From assembly GCF_004363075.1 (NCBI RefSeq), contig NZ_SNYN01000009.1, positions 1 to 56,911 on the forward strand: a stretch of 56,911 bases of DNA, read 5' to 3'. This stretch comes from Actinorugispora endophytica (lineage in GTDB: Bacteria > Actinomycetota > Actinomycetes > Streptosporangiales > Streptosporangiaceae). Each line of letters starts with the position of its first letter. Position 1 is the stretch's first letter. This document shows, piece after piece, positions 1-10,293 of this stretch. Under the pieces are notes generated by a model. That model saw only the letters and a list, made by a program, of their open reading frames with translations, had not been told where the DNA came from and searched no databases. The position numbers and the translations under genes were made by a program.

Positions 1-1278
<1,278 letters not shown>

Positions 1279-1413
1279 GGTCGGACATTCCTCCTGGAGC
1301 GGGATCGGCCGGCTCGGCACCGATGTATGCGGGAAGTCTGGGGACGGCGGGCCCGGTGCCGCTGAGGGCGCCGGACCGCGGGCGGACTGGTGGTCGGATC
1401 GGGAACGGGGGTG

Positions 1414-1659
1414 TCATCCCGGGCGGAAGCTGCTCCGCCACGCGCCGGGCCCCGGTCGCAGCTCCGGCCGGACCAGGCGGGAGCGGTCGCGCCAGGCCGA
1501 GCGGGGGGCGGGCGGCGCGGCCGCGTCGCGGGCGGCCCGCTTGGCCTGGGCGCGCGCGGTCAGGACCGCGACGAGCGCCGCGGTCTCCTCGGGGCTGAGG
1601 TCGCCCCGCACCACCCGCAGGAAGGGGGCGGGGCGCGGCCGGGTCTCGTCGGCGGCCAT
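1414..1659 (-). CDS. accE: Acyl-CoA carboxylase epsilon subunit
   Basis: Small 81-residue protein of the acyl-CoA carboxylase epsilon family, which in actinobacteria stabilises or stimulates the alpha-beta carboxylase complex. The sequence has the family pattern: a core FLRVVRGDLSPEETAALVAV (residues 13-32) followed by an Ala/Arg-rich linker and a short C-terminal W..RSRLVRP segment. The ATG at 1659 shares one base with the accD stop (TGATG), so the two are translationally coupled. The longer reading frame that begins far upstream in this frame is only the shadow of accD. Position between accD and accC fits the usual actinobacterial order. Confidence 0.88.
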   Translation of the reverse strand: MAADETRPRPAPFLRVVRGDLSPEETAALVAVLTARAQAKRAARDAAAPPAPRSAWRDRSRLVRPELRPGPGAWRSSFRPG

Positions 1660-3263
1660 CAGAGGGGGATGTTCCCGTGCTTCTTGGGCGGCAGCTGCTT
1701 GCGTTTGCCGCGCAGGGCGCGCAGCGCCTTGACGACCGAGGTCCTGGTCTCCGAGGGCATGATGACGCCGTCCACGTAACCGCGTTCGGCGGCGCTGTAG
1801 GGGTTGAGGAGCGTGTCCTCGTACTCGGAGACGAGCCGGGCGCGGGTGTCCTCGACGCCGTCGCTCGCGGCCAGGGCGCGCCGGTGCAGGATGTTCACCG
1901 CGCCCTGGGCGCCCATCACCGCGATCTGCGCGGTCGGCCATGCCAGGTTGACGTCGGCGCCCAGGTGCTTGGACCCCATGACGTCGTAGGCGCCGCCGAA
2001 CGCCTTGCGGGTGATGACCGTGATCAGCGGGACGGTGGCCTCGGCGTAGGCGTAGAGCAGCTTGGCGCCGCGCCGGATGATGCCGTTGAACTCCTGGTCG
2101 GTGCCGGGCAGGAAGCCGGGCACGTCCACCAGGGTCAGCACCGGGACGTTGAAGGCGTCGCAGGTGCGCACGAAGCGCGCGGCCTTCTCCGAGGCGTCGA
2201 TGTCCAGGCACCCGGCGAGGCTCATCGGCTGGTTGGCCACGATGCCGATCGGGTGGCCCTCCACCCGCCCGTAGCCCACGACGATGTTCCGCGCGAACAG
2301 CCCCTGGACCTCCAGGAAGTCGCCGTCGTCGACGACGTGCTCGATGACCCGGTGCATGTCGTAGGGCTGGTTGGCCGAGTCGGGGATGAAGGAGTCCAGT
2401 TCCAGGTCGGTCCCGGTCACCTCCAGGTCCGCCGGGGCGTCCTCGACCGGCGGGTCCTCCAGGTTGTTGGAGGGCAGGTAGGACAGCAGCGTCCTGACGT
2501 ACTCCAGGGCGTCGGCCTCGTCGGCGCCCATGTAGTGGGCGACCCCGGACCTGGAGTTGTGGGTGTGCGCGCCGCCCAGCTCCTCCATGGAGACGTCCTC
2601 GCCGGTGACGGTCTTGATGACGTCGGGGCCGGTGATGAACATCTGGGAGGTCTGGTCGACCATCACGGTGAAGTCGGTGAGGGCGGGGGAGTAGACGTGT
2701 CCGCCCGCGGCCGCGCCCATGACCAGGGAGATCTGCGGGATGACGCCGGAGGCGTGCGTGTTGCGCTTGAAGATCTCGGCGTAGAGGCCGAGGGCCACCA
2801 CGCCCTCCTGGATGCGCGCCCCGCCGCCCTCGTTGATGCCGACCACGGGGCAGCCGGTCTTGAGGGCGTGGTCCAGGACCTTGACGATCTTCTCGCCGTA
2901 GACCTCGCCGAGGGAGCCTCCGAAGACCGTGACGTCCTGGCTGAACACCGCGACGGGGCGGCCGTCGACCGTGCCGTGGCCGGTGACCACCCCGTCGCCG
3001 TAGGGGCGGTTCCTCTCCAGGCCGAAGCTGGTCGAACGGTGGCGGGCGAGAGCGTCGAACTCCACGAAGGAGCCCGGGTCCAGGAGGGCGTCGATCCGCT
3101 CGCGGGCGGTCATCTTGCCTTTGGCGTGCTGCTTCTCGATGGCTCGCTCGGATCCCGCGTGGACCGCCTCGTAGCGGCGGCGCTGCAGGTCCGCGAGTTT
3201 GCCCGCGGTCGTGCGGATGTCGATCTGTGCCGCGGGCAGTGGTTCAGGGGCTTGGGTCGCCAT
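1659..3263 (-). CDS. accD: Acyl-CoA carboxylase beta (carboxyltransferase) subunit
   Basis: Carboxyltransferase subunit of the acetyl/propionyl-CoA carboxylase (AccD/PccB family), which moves the carboxyl group from biotin to acyl-CoA. 534 residues is the normal family length. Recognisable blocks are [19 protein letters not shown] near residue 55, [10 protein letters not shown], the oxyanion region around [16 protein letters not shown], a second crotonase-like half with [20 protein letters not shown], and the C-terminal GNIPL found in this family. The ATG at 3263 has only a weak ribosome binding site. It heads an operon accD-accE-accC transcribed leftwards, divergent from ppc. The specific acyl chain length (acetyl versus propionyl) cannot be decided here. 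Confidence 0.95.
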   Translation of the reverse strand: MATQAPEPLPAAQIDIRTTAGKLADLQRRRYEAVHAGSERAIEKQHAKGKMTARERIDALLDPGSFVEFDALARHRSTSFGLERNRPYGDGVVTGHGTVDGRPVAVFSQDVTVFGGSLGEVYGEKIVKVLDHALKTGCPVVGINEGGGARIQEGVVALGLYAEIFKRNTHASGVIPQISLVMGAAAGGHVYSPALTDFTVMVDQTSQMFITGPDVIKTVTGEDVSMEELGGAHTHNSRSGVAHYMGADEADALEYVRTLLSYLPSNNLEDPPVEDAPADLEVTGTDLELDSFIPDSANQPYDMHRVIEHVVDDGDFLEVQGLFARNIVVGYGRVEGHPIGIVANQPMSLAGCLDIDASEKAARFVRTCDAFNVPVLTLVDVPGFLPGTDQEFNGIIRRGAKLLYAYAEATVPLITVITRKAFGGAYDVMGSKHLGADVNLAWPTAQIAVMGAQGAVNILHRRALAASDGVEDTRARLVSEYEDTLLNPYSAAERGYVDGVIMPSETRTSVVKALRALRGKRKQLPPKKHGNIPL

Positions 3264-3582
3264 AGGACATCAGGGTAGTCCTGCCGGTGTACGGCCAGGT
3301 GAGGAAATCCGTGTTACTTATGGGTAAGTGCAAGTATTCGCAGGTCAGAGAAGTGTTCTTGACCGAGTTGCGTTCGGTTCGCATTCGGTCTGCCCGCTCC
3401 GCCCGCCCCACCCGCCGCCTCTCGGGAGGCCGCCCCGGGAGGCCGGGCGTCCGCCCCGGCCCCCGTCCGCCGTCGCCTCTGCGGCCCGGCTGCCGGGCCG
3501 ATCCGGGCCGCGACCCGGAGAAAGTCCCCAACCGGACCCCGGGTCCCAAATGGGCTAGACCAATCTGGGTATCGTTTTCGCC
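3264..3582. other. Divergent accD/ppc intergenic region
   Basis: 319 bases between accD (minus) and ppc (plus). The first 110 bases are clearly less GC-rich than the surroundings. They contain a perfect inverted repeat ACTTA-TGGG-TAAGT (3316-3329) and a longer imperfect palindrome from GGTCA (3343) to TGACC (3364). Near the ppc start a TATCGT (about 3571-3576) could act as a -10 box. No gene is evident. Confidence 0.6.
3343..3364. promoter_or_regulatory. Imperfect palindrome, possible operator
   Basis: GGTCAGAGAA and TTCTTGACC form a nine-pair inverted repeat with a one-base bulge and a GTG centre. It lies between two divergently transcribed carboxylase genes, where a repressor could control both. 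Assignment as an operator is inference from symmetry and location only. A second, shorter perfect repeat sits just to its left at 3316-3329. Confidence 0.35.
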
Positions 3583-6210
3583 ATGACACGTGACAGTGCC
3601 CGCCAGGAGATGCCCGACCAGTTGCGCGGTGACGTCCGCCTTCTCGGCGAGATGCTCGGCTCCGTGCTCGCCGAAAGCGGCGGCGACGACCTTCTCGACG
3701 ACGTCGAACGCCTGCGGCGCGCCGTCATCGGCGCGCGCGACGGCTCTGTCGACGGCAAGGAGATCACCGACCTCGTGGCCTCGTGGCCACTGGAGCGCGC
3801 CAAGCAGGTGGCACGGGCTTTCACCGTCTACTTCCACCTCGTCAACCTCGCCGAGGAGCACAACCGCATCCGCTCCCTGCGCGAGCGGGACGACGCCGAC
3901 AACCCGCCGCGCGAGTCGCTGGCCGCCGCCGTGCGCTCCATCCGGGAGGACGCGGGGGAGGACCGCCTGCGCGGGCTCGTGGACGGCATGGAGTTCCACC
4001 CGGTCATGACCGCGCACCCGACCGAGGCGCGCCGCCGCGCCGTCTCCACGTCCATCCTGCGCGTCAGTGAGCAGCTGGAACGGCTCCGGGGGGCCCACCC
4101 CGGCAGCAGCGTCGAGGCCGACGCGCACCGCAGGCTGATCGAGGAGATCGACCTGCTGTGGCGAACCTCTCAACTGCGCTACACCAAGATGGACCCGCTG
4201 GACGAGGTGCGCACCGCGCTGGCCGCCTTCGACGAGACCATCTTCCGGATCATCCCCGAGGTCTACCGGACCCTGGACAGCGCCCTGGACCCGGTCCGCA
4301 GCGGGCAGCGGCCCCCCTTGGCCAAGGCGTTCGTGCGCTACGGGAGCTGGATCGGCGGCGACCGCGACGGGAACCCGTTCGTCACCCACGAGGTGACCCG
4401 CGAGGCGATCACCATCCAGTCCGAGCACGTGCTGCGCGGGCTGGAGACCGCCTGCGCCCGCATCGGGCGCACCCACACCGAGTACGGCAACCTCACTCCG
4501 GCCAGCGGAGACCTGCGCGACACCCTCGCCACCGCGAAGGCGGGGTACCCGCGCCTGATGCACGAGATCGCGAAGCGCTCGCCCAACGAGCCGCACCGCC
4601 AGCTCCTGCTGCTGGCCGCCGAGCGGCTGCGCGCCACCCGCGAACGCGACGCCGACCTCGCCTACACGGGTCCAGAGGAGTTCCTGGCCGACCTGCGCGT
4701 GGTGCAGGAGTCGCTGGCCGCCGCCGGCGCCGTCCGGCAGGCCTACGGCGAGCTCCAGCACCTCATCTGGCAGGCCGAGACCTTCGGCTTCCACCTGGCC
4801 GAGCTGGAGGTGCGCCAGCACAGCGCCGTGCACGCCGCCGCGCTGGCGGAGCTGCGCGCGGGCGACACGCCCTCGGAGACGACCCAGGAGGTCCTGGCCA
4901 CCCTGCGGGTCATCGCCTGGATCCAGGAGCGCTTCGGCGTGGAGGCGTGCCGCCGCTACATCGTCAGCTTCACCCGGTCCGCCGAGGACGTCGCCGCCGT
5001 CTACGAGCTCGCCGAGTACGCCCTGCCCGCCGGCAAGGCCCCGGTCCTGGACGTGATCCCGCTGTTCGAGACCGGCGCGGACCTGGAGGCGTCCCCGCGC
5101 GTGCTCGACGGCATGCTCCAGCTGCCGGGCGTCGGCCGCCGCCTGGAGGAGACCGACCGCCGCCTGGAGGTCATGCTCGGCTACAGCGACTCGGCCAAGG
5201 ACGTCGGCCCGGTCAGCGCCACCCTGCGGCTGTACGACGCGCAGGCCCAGCTCGCCGAGTGGGCGCGGGAGAACGACGTCAAGCTCACCCTGTTCCACGG
5301 CCGCGGCGGCGCGCTGGGCCGCGGCGGCGGTCCCGCCAACCGGGCCGTGCTGGCCCAGGCCCCGGGGTCGGTGGACGGCCGCTTCAAGGTCACCGAGCAG
5401 GGGGAGGTCATCTTCGCCCGCTACGGCCAGGCCGCGATCGCCCACCGGCACATCGAGCAGGTCGGGCACGCGGTGCTGATGGCCTCCACCGACACCGTGC
5501 AGGAGCGCGCGACCGAGGCCGCCGCGAGGTTCCGCGACGTCGCCGACCGGGTGGCCGAGGCCGCGCACACCGCGTACCGCGACCTGGTCGACACCGAGGG
5601 CTTCGCCGAGTGGTTCTCCAGGGTGAGCCCGCTGGAGGAGCTGGGCGAGCTGCGCCTGGGCTCGCGCCCGGCCCGCCGCTCGGCTGCCACCGGCCTGGAC
5701 GACCTGCGCGCCATCCCGTGGGTGTTCGCCTGGACCCAGACCCGCGTCAACCTGCCCGGCTGGTACGGCCTGGGCAGCGGTCTCGCCGCCGTCGAGGACC
5801 TCGACCAGCTGAACGCGGCCTACACCGAGTGGCCGCTGTTCGCATCGCTGCTGGACAACGCCGAGATGAGCCTGGCCAAGACCGACCGGGTGATCGCCGA
5901 GCGCTACCTCACCCTGGGCTCCCGGTCCGAGCTCACCGAGCGGGTGCTCGCCGAGTACGACCGCACCCGGGACCTGGTCCTCAAGGTCACCCGGCACACC
6001 CGCCTGCTGGAGAACCGCCGGGTCCTGTCCCGCGCGGTGGACCTGCGCAACCCGTACGTGGACGCGCTGTCGCACCTCCAGCTGCGCGCGCTGGAGGCCC
6101 TGCGCACCGACGAGGCCGAGCGGCTCTCCGCCGAGGACCGCAGCCACCTGGAGCGCCTGCTCCTGCTGTCGGTCAACGGGGTGGCGGCCGGTCTGCAGAA
6201 CACGGGCTGA
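3583..6210 (+). CDS. ppc: Phosphoenolpyruvate carboxylase
   Basis: Anaplerotic enzyme making oxaloacetate from phosphoenolpyruvate and bicarbonate, cytosolic. 875 residues matches the bacterial family. The catalytic histidine lies in VMTAHPTEARRR (His145). GGDRDGNPFVT, MLGYSDSAKDVG and the flexible loop FHGRGGALGRGGGPA (about 571-585) are all present, and the protein ends in the conserved QNTG carboxylate-site tail. The ATG at 3583 is the first in-frame start downstream of the divergent promoter region. A strong hairpin follows at 6229-6265. Confidence 0.97.
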   Translation: MTRDSARQEMPDQLRGDVRLLGEMLGSVLAESGGDDLLDDVERLRRAVIGARDGSVDGKEITDLVASWPLERAKQVARAFTVYFHLVNLAEEHNRIRSLRERDDADNPPRESLAAAVRSIREDAGEDRLRGLVDGMEFHPVMTAHPTEARRRAVSTSILRVSEQLERLRGAHPGSSVEADAHRRLIEEIDLLWRTSQLRYTKMDPLDEVRTALAAFDETIFRIIPEVYRTLDSALDPVRSGQRPPLAKAFVRYGSWIGGDRDGNPFVTHEVTREAITIQSEHVLRGLETACARIGRTHTEYGNLTPASGDLRDTLATAKAGYPRLMHEIAKRSPNEPHRQLLLLAAERLRATRERDADLAYTGPEEFLADLRVVQESLAAAGAVRQAYGELQHLIWQAETFGFHLAELEVRQHSAVHAAALAELRAGDTPSETTQEVLATLRVIAWIQERFGVEACRRYIVSFTRSAEDVAAVYELAEYALPAGKAPVLDVIPLFETGADLEASPRVLDGMLQLPGVGRRLEETDRRLEVMLGYSDSAKDVGPVSATLRLYDAQAQLAEWARENDVKLTLFHGRGGALGRGGGPANRAVLAQAPGSVDGRFKVTEQGEVIFARYGQAAIAHRHIEQVGHAVLMASTDTVQERATEAAARFRDVADRVAEAAHTAYRDLVDTEGFAEWFSRVSPLEELGELRLGSRPARRSAATGLDDLRAIPWVFAWTQTRVNLPGWYGLGSGLAAVEDLDQLNAAYTEWPLFASLLDNAEMSLAKTDRVIAERYLTLGSRSELTERVLAEYDRTRDLVLKVTRHTRLLENRRVLSRAVDLRNPYVDALSHLQLRALEALRTDEAERLSAEDRSHLERLLLLSVNGVAAGLQNTG

Positions 6211-6228
6211 CCCGTCGCCGCGAACGCG

Positions 6229-6265
6229 CCCCGCCCGGCTCCCGAGAACGGGGAGCCGGGCGGGG
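6229..6265 (+). terminator. Hairpin terminator after ppc
   Basis: Perfect 15-bp stem (CCCCGCCCGGCTCCC, 6229-6243, pairing with 6251-6265) with a seven-base loop, starting 18 bases after the ppc stop. There is no U tract, as is common for actinomycete terminators. Confidence 0.7.
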
Positions 6266-6295
6266 ACACCCCCGCCGGGACGGTTGAATGGGGGC

Positions 6296-7132
6296 ATGCC
6301 TTCCTCGCCGTACTCCGACCTCGACCGGCCGCCGTTGGACCAGGCGGCGCTGGAACGGGCGCTGGTGCGGCCCGGCGCGCTGTGGACCGGGATCGACGTC
6401 ACCGCGTCGACGGGGTCCACCAACACCGAGCTGGCCGCGCGGGCGCGGGGCGGCGCCGCTGAGGGAACCGTTCTGGTCACCGAGCACCAGACCGCCGGGC
6501 GGGGGCGGCTGGACCGGACCTTCGAGACGCCGGCGCGGGCGGCGCTGACCTTCTCCGTGCTGCTGCGTCCCGGGGTCCCGCCCCACCGGTACGGCTGGCT
6601 TCCGCTGATCACGGGGGTCGCGGCGGTGCGCGGCCTGGAGCGGGTCGCCGGAGTCGGGGCCTCGCTCAAGTGGCCCAACGACGTGCTGCTGGGCGACCGC
6701 AAACTCGCCGGGATCCTCTCCGAGGCCGTGACCGGTCCGGAGGGCGCCGCGGTCGTGGTCGGCACGGGGATCAACGTCTCCCAGACCGAGGACGAGCTCC
6801 CGGTTCCCACCGCGACCTCGCTCACCGTGGCCGACGCGCCCTGCGTGGATCGCGACCCGCTGCTGCGGGCGGTCCTGCGGGCCTTCGCCGAGCGGTACGC
6901 CGCCTGGACCGGGCACGGCGGCGACGCCGAGGCCGCCGGCCTGGCGGAGGAGTACCGCGACTGCTGCGCCACCATCGGCCGGGCCGTGCGGGCGCATCTG
7001 CCGGGAGGCCGCCTGCTGGAGGGCGCCGCCACCGGGGTCGACGCCGACGGCCGCCTCACCGTCCGCGCCGCCGACGGGACCGGGACGCACCTGAGCGCGG
7101 GCGACGTCGTCCACGTCCGTCCGGGCGGCTGA
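6296..7132 (+). CDS. birA: Biotin--[acetyl-CoA-carboxylase] ligase
   Basis: Attaches biotin to the carrier lysine of acyl-CoA carboxylase through biotinyl-AMP. Motifs: STGSTNTELAARA (residues 38-50), biotin/ATP loop HQTAGRGRLDRTF (64-76), and LKWPNDVLLGDRKLAGIL (124-141), followed by the C-terminal SH3-like domain. At 278 residues it lacks the N-terminal winged helix of E. coli BirA, so it is a mono-functional class I ligase and not a repressor. The ATG at 6296 is preferred over an in-frame TTG at 6284 because the conserved part begins well after it and the ATG is the stronger codon. The neighbouring acc genes supply its substrate. Confidence 0.93.
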   Translation: MPSSPYSDLDRPPLDQAALERALVRPGALWTGIDVTASTGSTNTELAARARGGAAEGTVLVTEHQTAGRGRLDRTFETPARAALTFSVLLRPGVPPHRYGWLPLITGVAAVRGLERVAGVGASLKWPNDVLLGDRKLAGILSEAVTGPEGAAVVVGTGINVSQTEDELPVPTATSLTVADAPCVDRDPLLRAVLRAFAERYAAWTGHGGDAEAAGLAEEYRDCCATIGRAVRAHLPGGRLLEGAATGVDADGRLTVRAADGTGTHLSAGDVVHVRPGG

Positions 7133-7211
7133 ACACCGCCGCTCCGCCGCCCGCGCCGCTTCGAACGGCCGGGACGGGCCCTCCCGCGCGGGCGCGGCGG
7201 ACGGGTTTTCC

Positions 7212-7241
7212 TTGACGGGGGTGCCCCGGAGAGGCTAAACC
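7212..7241 (+). promoter_or_regulatory. Candidate sigma-70-type promoter of the adenylate cyclase
   Basis: TTGACG (7212-7217) and TAAACC (7236-7241) are separated by 18 bases and end 99 bases before the cyclase ATG. This is a good match to the vegetative promoter consensus in an otherwise GC-rich gap. Confidence 0.5.
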
Positions 7242-7340
7242 GGCAGTCATGCGCATCCGGAACCGGTTTCGGGACGCGCACGCTGACCCACGCCCGGCGG
7301 GCACCCTCCCGCCGCCCCGAACCCGAACACGAGAGAACAG

Positions 7341-8351
7341 ATGCCGTCGCGTCCCGACCCCAAGGAGATCGAAGCCGTCCTGTTGGGAGGCGAGGCGCGG
7401 TACACCCGTGACGAGGCGGTCCGGCTCTCGGGGGCGTCCCCGGAGTTCGCCGCCCGCGTCTGGCGGGCACTGGGCTTCGCCGCGCGCGGCGACGAGGCGC
7501 CCGCCTTCACCGACAGCGACGTGGAGGCCCTGCGCATCACGGCGGGGCTGCTCAGCAGCGGCCTGCTCGACGACGACGCCGCGGTCCGGCTGGCCCGGGC
7601 CATGGGCCAGACGATGACCAGGCTCGCCGAATGGCAGACCAGCATCCTCAGCACCCTCTCCTACGCCCCCGAGGAGGAGCCCGACGAGAAGGACCTCGGG
7701 TCGCTGGTGGGCCTGGCCGGAAAGCTGCTGCCCGACGTCGAGAAGCTGCTCGTGCACATATGGCGGCGCCAGCTCGCCGCGTCGGCCTCGCGAAGCCTGG
7801 CGGTCCTGGGGCAGAAGGAGGACGTCTCGCCCAACTACTTCCCGCTCGTGGTGGGCTTCGCCGACCTGGTCTCCTTCACCACCCTCAGCCGGGAACTGGA
7901 CGAGGTGGGCCTCGCCGACGTGGTGGAGGGGTTCGAGGCCACGTCGGCGGACATCGTCGCCTCCAGCGGGGGGCGGGTGGTCAAGACGCTGGGCGACGAG
8001 ATCCTCTACGTCACGGACACCCCGGGCCAGGCCGCCGAGATCGCCCTCCAGCTCGCCGACGGCGTCAAGACCCATGTCGAGGTTCCCGACGTGCGGGTCG
8101 GAATCGCGTACGGCCCGGTGCTGGCCGTGCTCGGCGACGTGTTCGGCACGACCGTGAACCGGGCCAGCCGCCTCACCTCCTTCGCCCGGCCCGGCACCGT
8201 CCTGGTCGACGACGCGCTGGCGGCCCTGCTCAAGGACGAGTCCGCCTACCAGGTGGTGGCGGTGCGCGCCCGCCACGCCCACGGCCTCGGACAGCTCCAG
8301 CCGTACGCGCTGCGGCGGAGCTTCGAGGCGTCGGCGCCGCAGAGGGGGTAA
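7341..8351 (+). CDS. Class III adenylate cyclase with N-terminal regulatory domain
   Basis: Makes cAMP from ATP as a homodimer. The C-terminal half is a complete class III catalytic domain: metal aspartates Asp175 (FADLVSFT) and Asp219 (KTLGDE), purine-selecting Lys215 and Asp266, and transition-state Asn273 and Arg277 in TVNRASR. The N-terminal 160 residues, with an EAVRLSG helix and an acidic EEEPDEKD patch, resemble the autoinhibitory pH-sensing domain known from mycobacterial Rv1264, and no membrane segment is visible. The ATG at 7341 follows a plausible promoter. Six canonical catalytic positions are present, so activity is likely. pH or bicarbonate sensing is inferred from the family and the neighbouring bicarbonate-using enzymes. 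Confidence 0.9.
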   Translation: MPSRPDPKEIEAVLLGGEARYTRDEAVRLSGASPEFAARVWRALGFAARGDEAPAFTDSDVEALRITAGLLSSGLLDDDAAVRLARAMGQTMTRLAEWQTSILSTLSYAPEEEPDEKDLGSLVGLAGKLLPDVEKLLVHIWRRQLAASASRSLAVLGQKEDVSPNYFPLVVGFADLVSFTTLSRELDEVGLADVVEGFEATSADIVASSGGRVVKTLGDEILYVTDTPGQAAEIALQLADGVKTHVEVPDVRVGIAYGPVLAVLGDVFGTTVNRASRLTSFARPGTVLVDDALAALLKDESAYQVVAVRARHAHGLGQLQPYALRRSFEASAPQRG

Positions 8352-8448
8352 TGGTTGTCCACAGGCCCGGCGGAGGACTTCTCGTTTCCGGGGCCGGTCG
8401 GGCATGTTGGTAGGGCCGGTGTTCCGGCCGAACGTGAAGGAGGACGGC

Positions 8449-9534
8449 ATGCCGTACGAGGCCAGGGCGGTCATCTCTCGGACGAAGAAGGCGCCCGTCA
8501 CGATCGAGACGATCATCGTCCCCGATCCGGGGCCGAACGAGGCGGTGGTGAGGGTCCAGGCGTGCGGGGTGTGCCACACCGACCTGCACTACCGCGAGGG
8601 CGGGATCAACGACGACTACCCCTTCCTGCTCGGGCACGAGGCCGCCGGGGTGGTGGAGGCGGTGGGCCCGGGCGTCACCGAGGTCGCGCCCGGCGACTTC
8701 GTCGTCCTCAACTGGCGCGCGGTGTGCGGGGTGTGCCGGGCGTGCCGCCGTGGACGCCCCTGGTACTGCTTCGACACGCACAACGCGTCCCAGAGGATGA
8801 CGCTGGCCGACGGAACCGAGCTCACACCGGCGTTGGGCATCGGCGCGTTCGCCGAGAGGACGCTGGTGGCGGCGGGGCAGTGCACGAAGGTGGACCCCGA
8901 GGCGAGTCCGGCGGTCGCGGGCCTGCTGGGGTGCGGGGTGATGGCGGGCATCGGCGCGGCCGTCAACACCGGCGGCGTCACCCGGGGCGACTCCGTGGCG
9001 GTGTTCGGCTGCGGTGGGGTGGGCGACGCCGCGATCGCGGGTGCGCGGCTGGCGGGCGCGGCGCGGATCATCGCGGTGGACGTGGAGGAGCGCAAGCTCG
9101 AGTGGGCGCGCGACTTCGGGGCCACGCACACGGTCAACTCCCGCGAGAACGACCCGGTCGAGGCGATCCGCGAGCTCACCGGCGGCCACGGGGCCGACGT
9201 CGTCATCGACGCGGTCGGCCGCCCCGAGACCTACGAGCAGGCGTTCTACGCGCGCGACCTGGCCGGAACGGTGGTGCTGGTGGGCGTGCCCACCCCGGGC
9301 ATGCGCCTCGACCTGCCGCTGCCGGACGTGTTCGGCCGCGGCGGGGCGCTCAAGTCCTCCTGGTACGGCGACTGCCTGCCGTCCCGCGACTTCCCCATGC
9401 TCATCGACCTGTACACGCAGGGCCGACTCGACCTCGGACGGTTCGTGTCCGAGGAGATCGCCCTGGACGACGTTGAGGAGGCGTTCGACAAGATGCACCG
9501 CGGCGAGGTTCTGCGATCGGTGGTGATCCTGTAG
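8449..9534 (+). CDS. mscR: S-(hydroxymethyl)mycothiol dehydrogenase (MDR family)
   Basis: Zinc-dependent medium-chain dehydrogenase oxidising the formaldehyde-mycothiol adduct, and in relatives also S-nitrosomycothiol. The catalytic zinc site is Cys42 in CGVCHTDLH and His63-Glu64 in LLGHE. The structural zinc site is Cys93, Cys96, Cys99 and Cys107 in the [15 protein letters not shown] stretch. The NAD fold shows [11 protein letters not shown]. The ATG at 8449 is preceded by GAAGGAGG, which beats the in-frame upstream ATG at 8404. The length of 361 residues is typical. It abuts the next gene (TAG then ATG), an MBL-fold hydrolase that commonly accompanies it in actinomycetes. Confidence 0.9.
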   Translation: MPYEARAVISRTKKAPVTIETIIVPDPGPNEAVVRVQACGVCHTDLHYREGGINDDYPFLLGHEAAGVVEAVGPGVTEVAPGDFVVLNWRAVCGVCRACRRGRPWYCFDTHNASQRMTLADGTELTPALGIGAFAERTLVAAGQCTKVDPEASPAVAGLLGCGVMAGIGAAVNTGGVTRGDSVAVFGCGGVGDAAIAGARLAGAARIIAVDVEERKLEWARDFGATHTVNSRENDPVEAIRELTGGHGADVVIDAVGRPETYEQAFYARDLAGTVVLVGVPTPGMRLDLPLPDVFGRGGALKSSWYGDCLPSRDFPMLIDLYTQGRLDLGRFVSEEIALDDVEEAFDKMHRGEVLRSVVIL

Positions 9535-10185
9535 ATGGCCGAGGACACCGGGACATCCTCGATCCCGATCGGAAAGCTGGTCACCTCCGGGGTCTTCCGG
9601 CTCGACGGCGGGGAGTGGGAGGTCGACAACAACGTCTGGATCGTCGGTGACGAGCACACCGCCGTCGTGATCGACGCGGCCCACGACCACGCCGCGATCG
9701 CCCGGGCGCTGGGCGACCGGGAACTGATGGCGATCGTGTGCACGCACGCCCACAACGACCACATCAACGCGGCGGCGGCCCTGGCCGACCTCACCGACGC
9801 GCCGATCCTGCTGCACCCCGACGACGCGGTGCTGTGGAGCATGCTGTACCCCGAGCGCGAGCCCGACGCCCCGCTGCTGCAGGGCGAGCGGCTGCGGGCC
9901 GGGGGCGTCGAACTGGAGGTGCTGCACACGCCCGGCCACGCCCCGGGCGCCGTCTGCCTGCACGCGCCCGAACTGGGGGTGGTGTTCACCGGGGACACCC
10001 TGTTCAAGGGCGGCCCCGGCGCCACCGGGCGCTCCTACTCCGACTTCCCGACGATCATCTCCTCGATCGGCGAGCGGCTGCTCGCCCTGCCGCCCGAGAC
10101 CGTCGTGCACACCGGTCACGGCGAGTCCACCACGATCGGCGACGAGGCACCGCACCTGGAGGAGTGGGTGCGCAGGGGGCACTAG
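9535..10185 (+). CDS. MBL-fold metallo-hydrolase, mycothiol-pathway partner
   Basis: Glyoxalase-II-like metallo-beta-lactamase fold protein of 216 residues. The metal motif THAHNDH supplies His71, His73, Asp75 and His76. His135 comes from HTPGHAPG, Asp154 from FTGDTL, and a final His from HTGHGE. The ATG directly follows the stop of the mycothiol dehydrogenase gene, so the two are co-translated. From that context it probably hydrolyses a mycothiol thioester such as S-formylmycothiol, but the substrate is inference. A bidirectional hairpin follows. Confidence 0.85.
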   Translation: MAEDTGTSSIPIGKLVTSGVFRLDGGEWEVDNNVWIVGDEHTAVVIDAAHDHAAIARALGDRELMAIVCTHAHNDHINAAAALADLTDAPILLHPDDAVLWSMLYPEREPDAPLLQGERLRAGGVELEVLHTPGHAPGAVCLHAPELGVVFTGDTLFKGGPGATGRSYSDFPTIISSIGERLLALPPETVVHTGHGESTTIGDEAPHLEEWVRRGH

Positions 10186-10199
10186 GAAGTCTTCTCGCT

Positions 10200-10256
10200 G
10201 ATCGTGGCCCCGCCGGGGCCTCGGAGGCGGTCGAGGCCCCCGGAAAGGCCACGATC
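10200..10256. terminator. Bidirectional hairpin between convergent genes
   Basis: Outer arms GATCGTGGCC (10200-10209) and GGCCACGATC (10247-10256) enclose an inner imperfect stem of CCGGGGCCTC (10213-10222) and GAGGCCCCCGG (10233-10243). It separates the MBL hydrolase (plus) from the histidine kinase (minus). Confidence 0.65.
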
Positions 10257-10293
10257 GGTGGGAGGACCGCGGTCGGGTCGTCCGCTTCCGGTG

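Noticed and set aside
3244-7470. Very long minus-strand frame of 1408 residues across ppc and birA
   Set aside because: It overlaps two confident plus-strand genes with recognisable motifs and its translation is Arg/Pro/Gly-rich with no domain.
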